Part shown: in pieces, positions 1-8,621 of the stretch
How the letters are laid out: each line of letters opens with the position of its first letter
Position numbering within the stretch: position 1 is the first letter of the stretch
Assembly (NCBI RefSeq): GCF_049800915.1
Contig: NZ_JBNAFY010000004.1
Coordinates: 248,001 to 312,000 of the forward strand
DNA: 64,000 bases
Origin: Amaricoccus macauensis_A
GTDB taxonomy: Bacteria; Pseudomonadota; Alphaproteobacteria; Rhodobacterales; Rhodobacteraceae
Direction of reading: 5' to 3'
The notes under the pieces: generated by a model
Told to the model about the DNA's origin: nothing
What the model saw: only the letters and a program-made list of their open reading frames with translations
Database searches by the model: none
Position numbers and translations under genes: made by a program

Positions 1-579
1 CCCTTCTTCACGACGAAATCTCCCGCCACCGGGACCGGTCTCGGCCTTGCCATGGTCTACGGCTTTGTCCAGCAGGCGAAAGGAGAGTTCAACGTATCCT
101 CCGAACCGGGGGTCGGCTCACGTATGAGTCTGAACCTTCCGCAGGGCATGCCGGAGAAAATCGAAACCGTCGAACCCGACGATCCCGAAAACGGCCAGGG
201 CGAGCGCATCTTCCTGGTGGAGGACGAAGCCGAGCTCCGAACCGTGATGGAAGTGATGATTGAAATGCTCGGCTATGACGTGGTGAGTGCAGACTCCGGC
301 AAGAAGGCCCTCGAAATGGTCGAATCCGGCCTGAATTTCGACCTTCTGCTTACGGATGTGGTCATGCCGGGCGGGGTCGGCGGCTTCGAGCTCGCCCGGC
401 GGCTGCGCTCGCGGCGCCCCACCCTGCCCGTGATCTACATGTCCGGCTACACCGGATTCGCCGACGACCAGATGGGAGATGCCGCCGGCCCGCTGCTTCA
501 CAAGCCGAGCCCGCCCGAGGAACTGGCCGCCCATATCCGGGCCATGCTCCACCCCACGGGCGCACCTCCGATGCAATAG
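1..579 (+). CDS. Hybrid sensor histidine kinase, C-terminal part (truncated by window edge)
   Basis: The reading frame is open from base 1, so the gene starts outside the window. The first codons read as the end of a HATPase domain with the G2-box TGTGLGLAMVYGF (frame residues 10-22). After a short linker comes a receiver domain (about residues 69-185 of the visible frame) with the acidic pocket VEDE, the phospho-acceptor Asp in LLTDVVMP (residue 119) and the conserved Lys in HKPS (residue 168). This order is typical of PAS-type hybrid kinases that pass phosphate to an attached receiver. The sensed signal lies in the missing N-terminal part. It converges on dapB. Confidence 0.85.
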   Translation, partial: PFFTTKSPATGTGLGLAMVYGFVQQAKGEFNVSSEPGVGSRMSLNLPQGMPEKIETVEPDDPENGQGERIFLVEDEAELRTVMEVMIEMLGYDVVSADSGKKALEMVESGLNFDLLLTDVVMPGGVGGFELARRLRSRRPTLPVIYMSGYTGFADDQMGDAAGPLLHKPSPPEELAAHIRAMLHPTGAPPMQ

Positions 580-601
580 ATCGCGGTCGGGAGCGACCGG
601 G

Positions 602-620
602 CAAGCCCGGCGCCGGCTTG
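602..620. terminator. Possible bidirectional hairpin between hybrid kinase and dapB
   Basis: CAAGCC (602-607) can pair with GGCTTG (615-620) around a 7-nt GC-rich loop, between two converging genes. No T-tract follows, so a role in termination is only a guess from position. Confidence 0.3.
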
Positions 621-657
621 GCGGGGCTAAACGCCTATCGCCCCGGCCCCATCCCAC

Positions 658-1497
658 TTAGCGATCCGGCAGTTCCGCCTCCGCGTCGCGAAGACCAAGC
701 ACATCGAGCATGTTGTAATGACCGGGCGGCTGGCTCTGGCCCCACATTGCCGCGCGCACCGCACCGCGGGCGAACAGCATGCGGTCCGTGGCGATATGTC
801 CGAGTACCAAACGTTCGCCCGCCCCGGCGAAAATGACCTCGTGTTCACCCACAACGTCGCCCCCACGAAGCGAGGCGAATCCGATCGCGTTTTCCCCCCG
901 CGGCCCGGTGATTCCGTCGCGCCCGCGCTCGGCATGATCGACGAGGTTGATGCGTCGCCCCGCAGCGGCCGCCTCCCCGAGCATCAGCGCGGTGCCGGAG
1001 GGCGCATCGACCTTCTTGTTGTGATGCATCTCCACGATCTCGATATCGAACGATGGCCCGAGCACCTCCGCGACCTTGCGTGTGATCACCGAAAGCAGGT
1101 TCACGCCCAGGCTCATGTTGCCCGCACGCACGATCACCGCATGGCGGGCTGCCGCCGCGAGCTTCTCAAGGTCGTCGCGCTCCAGCCCCGTGGTCCCGAT
1201 GATATGGGCGAGCCGTGCCTGTGCGGCCAGTTCGGCATTGGCGATCGTCACCTCCGGCGTGGTGAAATCCAGCACCGCCTGCGACTGCGCGAACACCTCA
1301 AGCGCATCGCCCGACACCCTCACGCCCAGGGGCGCACCGCCCATCGCCTCGCCGAGATCCCGCCCGACCCAGTCGTGGCCGGGCCGCACCGTGACGCCAC
1401 TCAACCGGGCGCCGGGTTCCTCCAGAACGGCTCGGACCAGCATCTGACCCATCCGGCCTGCAGCACCTGCCACGGCTATCCCCACCTGCCCGCTCAT
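658..1497 (-). CDS. dapB: 4-hydroxy-tetrahydrodipicolinate reductase
   Basis: DapB carries out the NAD(P)H-dependent reduction step of the diaminopimelate/lysine pathway in the cytoplasm. The 279-residue length is normal. The N-terminal Rossmann motif is GAAGRMG (residues 11-17). The catalytic segment MHHNKKVDAPSGTA (about 157-170) carries the His pair (158-159), Lys162 and the DAPSGTA substrate-binding loop. It is divergent from rbfA; the 57-nt gap must hold both start regions. Confidence 0.96.
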   Translation of the reverse strand: MSGQVGIAVAGAAGRMGQMLVRAVLEEPGARLSGVTVRPGHDWVGRDLGEAMGGAPLGVRVSGDALEVFAQSQAVLDFTTPEVTIANAELAAQARLAHIIGTTGLERDDLEKLAAAARHAVIVRAGNMSLGVNLLSVITRKVAEVLGPSFDIEIVEMHHNKKVDAPSGTALMLGEAAAAGRRINLVDHAERGRDGITGPRGENAIGFASLRGGDVVGEHEVIFAGAGERLVLGHIATDRMLFARGAVRAAMWGQSQPPGHYNMLDVLGLRDAEAELPDR

Positions 1498-1523
1498 TGC
1501 AATGACTCCTCACTACCTCTTGA

Positions 1524-1554
1524 CATCTCAGCGGCGCGATAAGATTTCAGGCCG
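1524..1554 (+). promoter_or_regulatory. Weak sigma70-like promoter candidate for rbfA
   Basis: The dapB-rbfA gap contains TTGACA followed by TAAGAT. The spacing is about 14 nt, shorter than the usual 16-18, so this is a low-confidence candidate supported mainly by the good -35 hexamer and its position just ahead of rbfA. Confidence 0.25.
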
Positions 1555-1959
1555 ATGGCAAAGACAAGACATCAATCCGCCGCGCGATCCGGCGGCGCCC
1601 CGACCCAACGGCAATTGCGCGTGGCCGAACTGATCCGGCGCGCGCTGTCGGATGTGCTCGCCCGCGGCGAGGTGCACGACCCGGAACTCTTGGGCGTCTC
1701 CATCACCGTGTCGGAGGTTCGCTGCTCACCCGACCTGCGCCACGCCACCGCTTTCGTCCTGCCCCTCGGCGGCACGAACACCGAAGGGGTGGTCGCGGCT
1801 CTCAACCGGTGCAAGGCCGAGATCCGGCATCTGGTCACCGGCCAGATCGAGCTAAAATACTCGCCCCAGTTCACGTTCCAGCCCGATCGCACGTTCGATC
1901 AGATGGATCGCACCCGCGAACTGCTCGATTCGCCCCCGGTTCGGCGCGACCTGGAATGA
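1555..1959 (+). CDS. rbfA: 30S ribosome-binding factor A
   Basis: RbfA binds the 30S subunit near the 5' end of 16S rRNA and assists late maturation and cold adaptation. The 134-residue protein has the usual pattern: an N-terminal helix with QLRVAELIRRALSDVL, the core VSITVSEVRCSPDLRHATAFV, and the LKYSPQFTFQPD strand near the C-terminus of the KH-like fold. A basic N-terminal extension of about 17 residues precedes the core. An unknown small gene follows after 28 nt. Confidence 0.93.
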   Translation: MAKTRHQSAARSGGAPTQRQLRVAELIRRALSDVLARGEVHDPELLGVSITVSEVRCSPDLRHATAFVLPLGGTNTEGVVAALNRCKAEIRHLVTGQIELKYSPQFTFQPDRTFDQMDRTRELLDSPPVRRDLE

Positions 1960-1987
1960 CCACCGCTCCGCGGTCCGGCGCCTCGGC

Positions 1988-2308
1988 ATGAGCAGCGACA
2001 CGCCCACCAATGCGCTGGATCACCGCCTTCTTGCCAGTTTCGCCAAGGATGCCGAAGCTAGGGACCCCATCGACTGGTCCGGCCTCGACATCGACCGCGA
2101 CGCTGCCTACGAGCTGATGGCCTCCCAGATTGCCGAGATGTTCCGCGATTACGAACTGCGCGGGATCGGCCGCGACCCGCAGCTTGCCATAGCCCTGAGC
2201 ACAATCGTCAAACTCAGCGTCGAGAACTTCGTGCTGAATCAGCGCCTGCTCTCGAACGGCCTCCTGCCGCGCACGCCCCCCGAGACACCAGACGCGCCCT
2301 CCGACTAG
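1988..2308 (+). CDS. Hypothetical protein, 106 residues
   Basis: I do not recognise this family. The protein is acidic, probably mostly helical and has no signal peptide or membrane segment. A stretch around residues 37-60 (AYELMASQIAEMF) and the next helix (ALSTIVKLSVENFVLNQ) look like a compact helical domain. It starts 28 nt after rbfA in the same direction, so it may share its transcript. The high-GC codon use matches its neighbours and supports a real gene. It ends 20 nt before the converging AEC carrier. Confidence 0.7.
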   Translation: MSSDTPTNALDHRLLASFAKDAEARDPIDWSGLDIDRDAAYELMASQIAEMFRDYELRGIGRDPQLAIALSTIVKLSVENFVLNQRLLSNGLLPRTPPETPDAPSD

Positions 2309-2327
2309 CGAGAGGACGAGACCCCGG

Positions 2328-3296
2328 TCACATCCCCCCGACCGGGTGAAGCTCGAGACCGGCGACCCAGAAACTGATGGTGAAGAACGACAGACACACC
2401 ATCACGAGCATCGCAAGCGCCGCGCTGTCTTCCTCCCCGTATCGCTGCGCAATGATCGGATAGACACCCGCCGTCGGCACCGCGGCATTCAGCACCGCCG
2501 CCTGCATCATGCCCACGCTGCCGGGCGCGAATCCCCCGAGCCCGTAAAACTTGATCGCGAGCCACACCATGCAGGGAAAGATCGCCAGCTTGCCGATGAC
2601 CACGAGCAGCACGCGCGCATCGATCTTCTTCAGCGGCAATCCCACAAGCGTGCCACCGATCACCATCAGCGAAATGGCCGCACTTGAGGAGGCGATGATC
2701 GCGATTGGTTCGAAGATGATCCGCGGCAGTTCGATCCCGAGCATCGCGATGACGAGACCCAGGATCAGCGCGATCACGATGGGATTGCGCAACAGCAGCC
2801 GCCGAAACACGTCGCGAAGCACCGCACGGCGGCTCGTACCCCGCCCCGTCGCCATCTCGGCCAGAACGAGCACGATCGGAATCATCACGAGGTTCTCGAC
2901 GACCATGCTGAGCGCCAGCACGCCGGGCGCCAAGGACGGCAGGGTCATGAGCATGAGCGGATACCCCACGAACCCGCTGTTCGAGCAGGACGTCCCCATT
3001 CCCTGGAAGGTCGAGGCGGCGGGCGTCATGCCAAGGAGCCGGCGGCTCACGAAATAGCCGATGGCGAACGCCGCGAGCGACCCGGTCAGATAGGCCGCCA
3101 GATAGCCAAGATCTATGACCTCGCTGAGCTCGGCCGTCACCAGCGTCCGGAAGATGAGGGCGGGCAGTGCGAAATTCACCACGAACCGCCCGAACACCCT
3201 CAGGTCGTCCTTGCTGAAAACCCCCTTGAGGACGGACACGTATCCAAGTGCGATCAACAGGAAGAGCACACCGGTCGTCGAGAAAACACCAAGCAA
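2328..3296 (-). CDS. AEC-family transporter (auxin efflux carrier/malonate permease type)
   Basis: This is a hydrophobic carrier with about ten membrane segments in two repeats, typical of the AEC family, which moves organic acids or related anions across the inner membrane. The repeat-type motifs FALPALIFRTL and QGMGTSCSNSGFVGYPL are visible. I place the start at a TTG (3296) with GGAG about 10 nt upstream, giving 322 residues, the usual family length. The frame stays open to 3392, but that extension (rich in Cys, Arg and Pro) looks non-coding. The substrate cannot be told from sequence. It is divergent from trpA. Confidence 0.85.
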   Translation of the reverse strand: MLGVFSTTGVLFLLIALGYVSVLKGVFSKDDLRVFGRFVVNFALPALIFRTLVTAELSEVIDLGYLAAYLTGSLAAFAIGYFVSRRLLGMTPAASTFQGMGTSCSNSGFVGYPLMLMTLPSLAPGVLALSMVVENLVMIPIVLVLAEMATGRGTSRRAVLRDVFRRLLLRNPIVIALILGLVIAMLGIELPRIIFEPIAIIASSSAAISLMVIGGTLVGLPLKKIDARVLLVVIGKLAIFPCMVWLAIKFYGLGGFAPGSVGMMQAAVLNAAVPTAGVYPIIAQRYGEEDSAALAMLVMVCLSFFTISFWVAGLELHPVGGM

Positions 3297-3441
3297 GGAC
3301 CAGATACTCCAGAAGCAAAACCACCGCTTTCTTGTGCACAGCCCCCGCCTGCAAACACAAGGGTGGGGCCGCGCATTCGGATTCGGCTTCAATCCGGCCC
3401 GGAATTGATCTAACCGGAAGCTGGTTCAAGAGAGGACGCCC

Positions 3442-4233
3442 ATGACCCGGATTGCGGAAACCTTCGCTCGCCTGAAGTCCCAAGATCGCAAGGCCTTCGT
3501 GGCCTTCGTAATGGCCGGTGACCCCGGCCCGGAGGTTTCGCTCGAACTGATCTGCGGATTGCCCGATGCCGGCGTGGACGTCATCGAGATGGGCATGCCC
3601 TTCACCGACCCCATGGCGGACGGCCCCGCGATCCAGCTCGCGGGACAGCGCGCGCTCGAAGCGGGCCAGACGATGGACCGCACGCTCGATATGGTGCGCA
3701 GCTTCCGCGAGAAGAACACGACCACGCCCATCGTCCTCATGGGGTACTACAACCCGATCTATTCCCGCGGTGTTTCCACCTTCCTGCAGGAAGCCCAGTC
3801 CGCCGGCGTCGACGGGCTGATCGTCGTGGATCTGCCCCCCGAGGAGGACGAGGAGCTCTGCCTGCCCGCGCTCGAGGTCGGTGTCGATTTCATCCGCCTC
3901 GCAACCCCCACCTCGGACGCCAAACGCCTGCCTGCCGTCCTCACCAACACCTCGGGCTTCGTCTATTACGTCTCGATCACCGGGATCACCGGATCGGCAG
4001 AGGCTAACGCGGAGGCCATCGCCCCCGAGATCACCCGCATCAAGTCCTCCACCGACCTGCCCGTCTGCGTCGGCTTCGGCATCAAGTCGCCGGAAACCGC
4101 GACCGCGATCGCGAAGATCGCCGATGGCGCCGTGGTGGGCTCGGCCATCGTGGAGCGCATCGGGCGCGGCGAGAAGGTCGATGACGTGCTGGCCTTCGTC
4201 AAGACCCTGGCGGATGCCGTCCATGAGGCCTGA
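3442..4233 (+). CDS. trpA: Tryptophan synthase alpha chain
   Basis: TrpA cleaves indole-3-glycerol phosphate to indole and glyceraldehyde 3-phosphate and channels indole to TrpB. The 263-residue TIM barrel carries both catalytic acids at the classic positions, Glu49 and Asp60 (DVIEMGMPFTDPMADGPAIQ). The phosphate-binding loop is seen in VGFGIKSPE near residue 213. An AGAGGACG ribosome-binding site precedes the ATG. trpB is not adjacent here, so trpA stands apart from other trp genes, at least within this window. Confidence 0.97.
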   Translation: MTRIAETFARLKSQDRKAFVAFVMAGDPGPEVSLELICGLPDAGVDVIEMGMPFTDPMADGPAIQLAGQRALEAGQTMDRTLDMVRSFREKNTTTPIVLMGYYNPIYSRGVSTFLQEAQSAGVDGLIVVDLPPEEDEELCLPALEVGVDFIRLATPTSDAKRLPAVLTNTSGFVYYVSITGITGSAEANAEAIAPEITRIKSSTDLPVCVGFGIKSPETATAIAKIADGAVVGSAIVERIGRGEKVDDVLAFVKTLADAVHEA

Positions 4234-4305
4234 GAGGCAAACTCACCTGCACGGCCCCGGCGCATCGACCGGGTAGCATGGCCACCATCGAGGGAGTGAT
4301 CGGCA

Positions 4306-5616
4306 ATGAAGCTTGACCGTCTGGATCTCACCTGGGTTCAGCTTCTGCTTTTCGTCCTCGCTGCGGCCGCCATACTCTACGCGGTCTATCAGCGCGCCCT
4401 CGACCTCCTGCCCCCCGATTCCGTGACGTTCGCAGCCGGCAGCGAAGGCAGCGCCTACTACGATCTCGCCCAGCGCTATCGCAGCATTCTCGCCGAGAGC
4501 GATATCACGGTGGAAATCATCGAGACGGCAGGTTCGCTCGAGAATGCCGAGCGGGTCGGCGGCCCGGAGGCCGATGCGGATGTCGCCCTCCTCCAGGGCG
4601 GTGTGCCGGTTCCCGAAGGACGCCCGGTGGAGGCCCTTGCCGCAGTCTTTCTCGAACCGCTCTGGATCATGAACGAAGGGGCCCTGTCCGAGGAGGCCGA
4701 CCCGACCAGATGGCAGGGGCTGCGCATCGCAGGCGGCGGCGAAGGCAGCGGCACCCGCTTCGTGATCGACGCACTTTCCAACGTCATCGGCTCAGAGATG
4801 CCGGATAACACCTTTCTGCCCCTGGGCGGATCCGCGGCAACCGAAGCCCTCCTCGCGGGAGAGATCGACGCCGCGATCTATGTCGCCCCGGTCTCCGCCC
4901 CCTATCTCCAACCGCTTTTCGTGGATGATGATGTTACGGCCGTCGCGATCAGGGATGGTGCCGCAATCGCGCGCCAGCTTTCCTTCGTTCGCCAAGTCAC
5001 AATTCCCCGCTCGGGCTTCGACTACGCCTCGGAACGCCCTCCGGAAGACATCGCCATGATCGCGATGATCGGTGCGCTCGTGGCCTCCGCCGATCTCCAC
5101 CCGGCGCTGGTTGATCGGTTGATCGATGCCGCGCGCCAGATCCATTCGGGCCGCGATCTCATCACCGACGAGAACGAGTTTCCCTCGACCACCGGCCTTT
5201 CCATGCCCGTCAACGCCCAGGCGGAAGACCTGATGGAGAAACCGCCCAGTCCGCTCTATCGCTATCTGCCCTTCTGGGCGGTGGCGCAGATCAACAGCGT
5301 GGCCCTGCTCCTCGTTCCGCTTCTGGTGATCATCGTCCCGCTCATGCGCATTCTTCCCGGCCTCTATGAATGGCAGATGCGCGCACGGGTTTATCGGCGA
5401 TACCCCGAACTGCGCGAGATCGAGCACGAAGCCGCGCAGGCCGAAAGCCCCGAGCAGATCCGCGATCTCGAAGAGCGCCTCGCGCTCGTCGAACAGGAGG
5501 TTGCCCGCCTCGCCTTGCCGATGAAGTATCGCGAATACGCCTACACCATGCGCATCCATATTGATCTGGTGCGCCGGGAACTGGCCCGCCGCAAGGAAGC
5601 GAGCCGGACGGCGTGA
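4306..5616 (+). CDS. TAXI-family solute-binding protein with C-terminal membrane domain
   Basis: Residues 10-29 form an N-terminal membrane anchor or uncleaved signal. A TAXI-type binding domain follows, with FAAGSEGSAYYDLAQRY near 42-58 and IAGGGEGSGTR near 141-151. Around 329-350 is a second membrane segment, and the last ~75 residues are a charged, coiled-coil-like tail rich in Glu and Arg. Ordinary TAXI proteins are free periplasmic binders of TRAP transporters, about 320-330 residues long; this one is 436 residues and anchored at both ends. No TRAP permease gene is nearby. Its stop overlaps the GTG of the next gene (GTGA), so the two are probably co-translated. Confidence 0.85.
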   Translation: MKLDRLDLTWVQLLLFVLAAAAILYAVYQRALDLLPPDSVTFAAGSEGSAYYDLAQRYRSILAESDITVEIIETAGSLENAERVGGPEADADVALLQGGVPVPEGRPVEALAAVFLEPLWIMNEGALSEEADPTRWQGLRIAGGGEGSGTRFVIDALSNVIGSEMPDNTFLPLGGSAATEALLAGEIDAAIYVAPVSAPYLQPLFVDDDVTAVAIRDGAAIARQLSFVRQVTIPRSGFDYASERPPEDIAMIAMIGALVASADLHPALVDRLIDAARQIHSGRDLITDENEFPSTTGLSMPVNAQAEDLMEKPPSPLYRYLPFWAVAQINSVALLLVPLLVIIVPLMRILPGLYEWQMRARVYRRYPELREIEHEAAQAESPEQIRDLEERLALVEQEVARLALPMKYREYAYTMRIHIDLVRRELARRKEASRTA

Positions 5617-7271
5617 CGCGGGAAACGGCAGAGGGAAGCCCGCTCCCCCGGATCGTCTGGACGTTCAGGTCCAACTGGGACAATGCCCCTGCGCTCGCCC
5701 AACAAGGTCTGAAATCCTGGCACATGCATTCGGGATGGGATCTCCGCGCACTTGACCGGCGCAGCGTTGCGGACGCGCTTGACCCGGAAACAGTTGCCTG
5801 GGCGCTGGCTCCCGCGCATTCGCCCGCGCTGCAAAGCGGTCTGCTGCGCCTGGCGCTCCTGCGCCAGTATGGCGGCGTCTGGGCCAACCCGAACGTTTTT
5901 TGCGCCCGCCCGCTCGATGACTGGTTGCCGAATGCCCTTACGGAAGGCTTTTTTGCCTTCCGGCGCCCAGACCCGGCACGCCCCATTGCAACCTGGTTCC
6001 TTGCCTCGGTGCCGGGCGGAACGATGATATCGCGCCTCGCCGAGAACGCACGTTCCATGCCCACCATGCAAAAGGCGCCCCAGAACCTGGTCTGGATGCA
6101 GGAACTCTTTGCCGACATGCTGCGCCGCGATCCCGAGCTCGCTGCCGCGTGGGATGGCGGGCCGCGTTTGAAAGCGAAACACCGTTTCCAGTTCGCCCCG
6201 AATGCCTCACGGCCAGATGAACCGCCAGTTCTCCAGGATCTTCGGGTTCTGTCGGAAGCATCGATTCCCGTCATGGACCTGTCCGCGCTAGTCCGTCATT
6301 CGCCGCCAAGTGGCTCGTTGCAGGACGTGCTCATCCGGCGTCTGGGTGGCGCCACGCCAAGCCGCAAGCGCATCGTTCTCCATGTCGGCCTCCCGAAAAC
6401 CGCGACCACCACGATCCAGAACTGGGCGGAGACGGCGCGCGCGGCCCTGGCGGAACGTGGGATCGTCTATCCTCCCACCAAGCCTGGTCGCGACCACCCC
6501 AAGCACCAGGAGCTGGTGAATTTCCTGATGGGCAAGACACCGCACCGGCAGGAGCGAAAACCGTCCGAATCGAGCCGGTCCGATCCCGGCAATGCTTCAG
6601 CTGGACCGGGGTCCGCGCTGGATCTCGTTCTCTATGACCACGGCGCGCCGATCACCTTGATCTCCGCGGAAGGGTTGACGTTTCACCTGCTCGACTTCCA
6701 GCCCGAACGCCTGGAGGCGCTGCGCGCACGGTTGAAGCATCATGACGTGACCCTGTTCGTCAATTCCCGCGATCCAGATGGGTGGCTACGCTCGATCCAC
6801 CAGCAATTCATCGTCAATCCTCCCGTGCCGGAGCAGCACTACGGCACGGACATGACCGTGGAGCAGATGCGCGAACTGCCCCGGGTCCAACTGATGCTGG
6901 ACCACGGTGCCCTCGAGCGCCGCCTCCGAGAAGCCTACGGGACGGACAGGATCGTCTGGGCGGACCTCGCCGGTGATTGGGCAGAACGGCTTTGCGCGCT
7001 GCTGGATGCGCCCGATCTGGCGCAGGATATTCGCGCCACTCCGAGCGCCAACCGCGGGCTCTCGCCGCAGGCCACGGAGCTGATGCGGCGCGTCAACAGC
7101 CTTCACCTGGATCGGGAAAGCCGCGTGGCCGTCATCTCCGCTCTCAGGCAGTTGGAACGAGAACCCGAAACCGGGCGCACGGGCCTGCCCCCGAAGATTG
7201 CAGCCGAACTCGCGTGCCTGCCCGAAGATACCCCCTTGCTGCACGCCCTGCTCGCCCCCGATCACATGTGA
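5613..7271 (+). CDS. Fusion of a glycosyltransferase-like domain and a sulfotransferase-like domain
   Basis: A GTG start overlaps the previous stop by 4 nt. Residues ~1-245 resemble the capsular-polysaccharide/GT32-type glycosyltransferase group (PRIVWTFRSNWDNAP; LLRLALLRQYGGVWANPN at 77-94). The acidic sugar-nucleotide motif expected after GGVW (usually D-x-D or DA-S/T) reads NPN, and the usual upstream Ser-Asp reads SG, so this half may not be catalytic. Residues ~252-552 are sulfotransferase-like, with the PAPS 5'-phosphosulfate loop HVGLPKTATTTIQ at 257-269. Whole protein 552 residues. A role in sulfated surface glycan assembly is inferred. Confidence 0.75.
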   Translation: MTRETAEGSPLPRIVWTFRSNWDNAPALAQQGLKSWHMHSGWDLRALDRRSVADALDPETVAWALAPAHSPALQSGLLRLALLRQYGGVWANPNVFCARPLDDWLPNALTEGFFAFRRPDPARPIATWFLASVPGGTMISRLAENARSMPTMQKAPQNLVWMQELFADMLRRDPELAAAWDGGPRLKAKHRFQFAPNASRPDEPPVLQDLRVLSEASIPVMDLSALVRHSPPSGSLQDVLIRRLGGATPSRKRIVLHVGLPKTATTTIQNWAETARAALAERGIVYPPTKPGRDHPKHQELVNFLMGKTPHRQERKPSESSRSDPGNASAGPGSALDLVLYDHGAPITLISAEGLTFHLLDFQPERLEALRARLKHHDVTLFVNSRDPDGWLRSIHQQFIVNPPVPEQHYGTDMTVEQMRELPRVQLMLDHGALERRLREAYGTDRIVWADLAGDWAERLCALLDAPDLAQDIRATPSANRGLSPQATELMRRVNSLHLDRESRVAVISALRQLEREPETGRTGLPPKIAAELACLPEDTPLLHALLAPDHM

Positions 7272-7442
7272 AAGCCCACTGGTCCGGATCCATCGATCGC
7301 TGCGTTCAAATTTGAGAGCGAAGCCGCGGAGCGCCATCCAGAAGGCTGGCGACGCGCCGGGCCGAAACCAGAACCCGACCGTTCTTTATCGGCTCTCGCT
7401 GGTGCAACGTTCCAGTGCGAGATGCGAAATTTGCACTACGAA

Positions 7443-7472
7443 ATGCATATTAAAAGCATATCAAATATGCAT
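7443..7472. repeat. AT-rich perfect inverted repeat downstream of modC
   Basis: ATGCATATT (7443-7451) and AATATGCAT (7464-7472) are perfect 9-bp arms around a 12-nt spacer that itself contains another GCATAT. It stands out as AT-rich in high-GC DNA and lies in the 213-bp gap between the fusion gene and the 3' end of modC. No other feature was seen in that gap. It does not match the ModE box well. Confidence 0.5.
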
Positions 7473-7484
7473 CCGGATTCCCGC

Positions 7485-8621
7485 TCAGCCCGGGGGTCTT
7501 GCGCCGTCATCTGGCGGCTCGCGGGTCACCAGTGCCATACCCTTGATCTGCGTGTAGATCTTCTGCCCCGGCTCAAGCCCGAGCGTGTCCCACGACCTCC
7601 GGCTGATCCGGGCCAGCACCCTTGCCCCCGATCCGTCCTCGCCCAGCGCCACCACGACCACAACGAGGTAAGAATCCTGCGATTCCATGGTGATAATACG
7701 CGAGGCAAGGACATTCAGGATCGTGCTTGCAAGTGGAGGATCGCGCGTCAGGCTCACGTCGGAGGCGGCGATACGGACCCTGTGCGAGGTTCCGTCCGGT
7801 CCCAGATTGCCCGGAACGATAAGTGTTCCACCAGGCACGTCGACCCGGCTCAGGCAGTAATCTGGATCATGCCCCACGACCCGCGCGCGCAATGTGACAC
7901 CCGCATCGGGCAGCCGCGCAATCGGCAACCGCGGATCGGCCTGCAGCTTGTCCAGCGCCCCCGACGCCACCGCCCTTCCATCCCGCATCAGGATCAGATG
8001 GTCCGCGAGACGCTCCACCTCGGCAATGTCATGACTCACGTAAAGCACTGGAACCGAAAGAGAATCCCGGAGTGTCTCGATATAGGGCAGGATGTCTTCC
8101 TTGCTGAACCGATCAAGAGCAGCCAGCGGCTCGTCCATGAGAAGAAGCCGTGGCTGAGAGAGCAGTGCCCGACCGATCGCCACCCGCTGCCGCTCACCAC
8201 CAGAAAGTTTCGCGACCGAACGGTCCAGCAGCCGCCCGAGACCAAGCAATTCCACGACTTCGTCCAGACGGATCGCCTCGGTTGCCCCGGCGCGCAAGGC
8301 TCGCTTCTGACCGAACGCGAGGTTCCCCTTCACCCGGAGATGAGTGAAGAGGCTGGCCTCCTGAAAGACATAGCCAACATCCCTACAATGGGGCGGCAGA
8401 TACTTCGCCCCATCCTGCCAGACTTCGCCCCGAATGGTGACCCTTGCCTGCGGAAGCCGCTCCAGCCCGGCAATACAGCGCAAGACCGTGGTCTTGCCAC
8501 ACCCTGAAGGCCCGAAAAGAGCCGTTACTCCGCGGCCTGGCGCGTCGAAGTCCGTACTGATTTCGAAACCGCCGATCCGACCGCGAAGCGTGGCGCTTAT
8601 GCCCTGAGGTTCCAGGCTCAC
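7485..8621 (-). CDS. modC: Molybdate ABC transporter ATP-binding protein
   Basis: ModC is the cytoplasmic ATPase of the ModABC molybdate (and tungstate) importer. The 378 residues show Walker A GPSGCGKTT (37-45), signature LSGGERQRVAIGRAL, Walker B LLLMDEPL and the H-loop LYVSHDIAEV. The C-terminal ~90 residues form the Mop/TOBE oxyanion-binding domain, which can inhibit transport when the cell holds enough molybdate. Its start overlaps the modB stop by 4 nt (ATGA). Confidence 0.95.
   Translation of the reverse strand: MSLEPQGISATLRGRIGGFEISTDFDAPGRGVTALFGPSGCGKTTVLRCIAGLERLPQARVTIRGEVWQDGAKYLPPHCRDVGYVFQEASLFTHLRVKGNLAFGQKRALRAGATEAIRLDEVVELLGLGRLLDRSVAKLSGGERQRVAIGRALLSQPRLLLMDEPLAALDRFSKEDILPYIETLRDSLSVPVLYVSHDIAEVERLADHLILMRDGRAVASGALDKLQADPRLPIARLPDAGVTLRARVVGHDPDYCLSRVDVPGGTLIVPGNLGPDGTSHRVRIAASDVSLTRDPPLASTILNVLASRIITMESQDSYLVVVVVALGEDGSGARVLARISRRSWDTLGLEPGQKIYTQIKGMALVTREPPDDGARPPG

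Noticed and set aside
2305..4224. A 639-codon minus-strand open frame across the AEC gene and trpA
   Set aside because: It is antisense to trpA and in another frame of the AEC carrier. Composition is Arg/Gly/Asp-rich with no family features; trpA has intact catalytic residues.
7443..7472. ModE/Mop binding site near modABC
   Set aside because: The inverted repeat lies downstream of modC, far from the modA promoter, and does not match the known ModE box.
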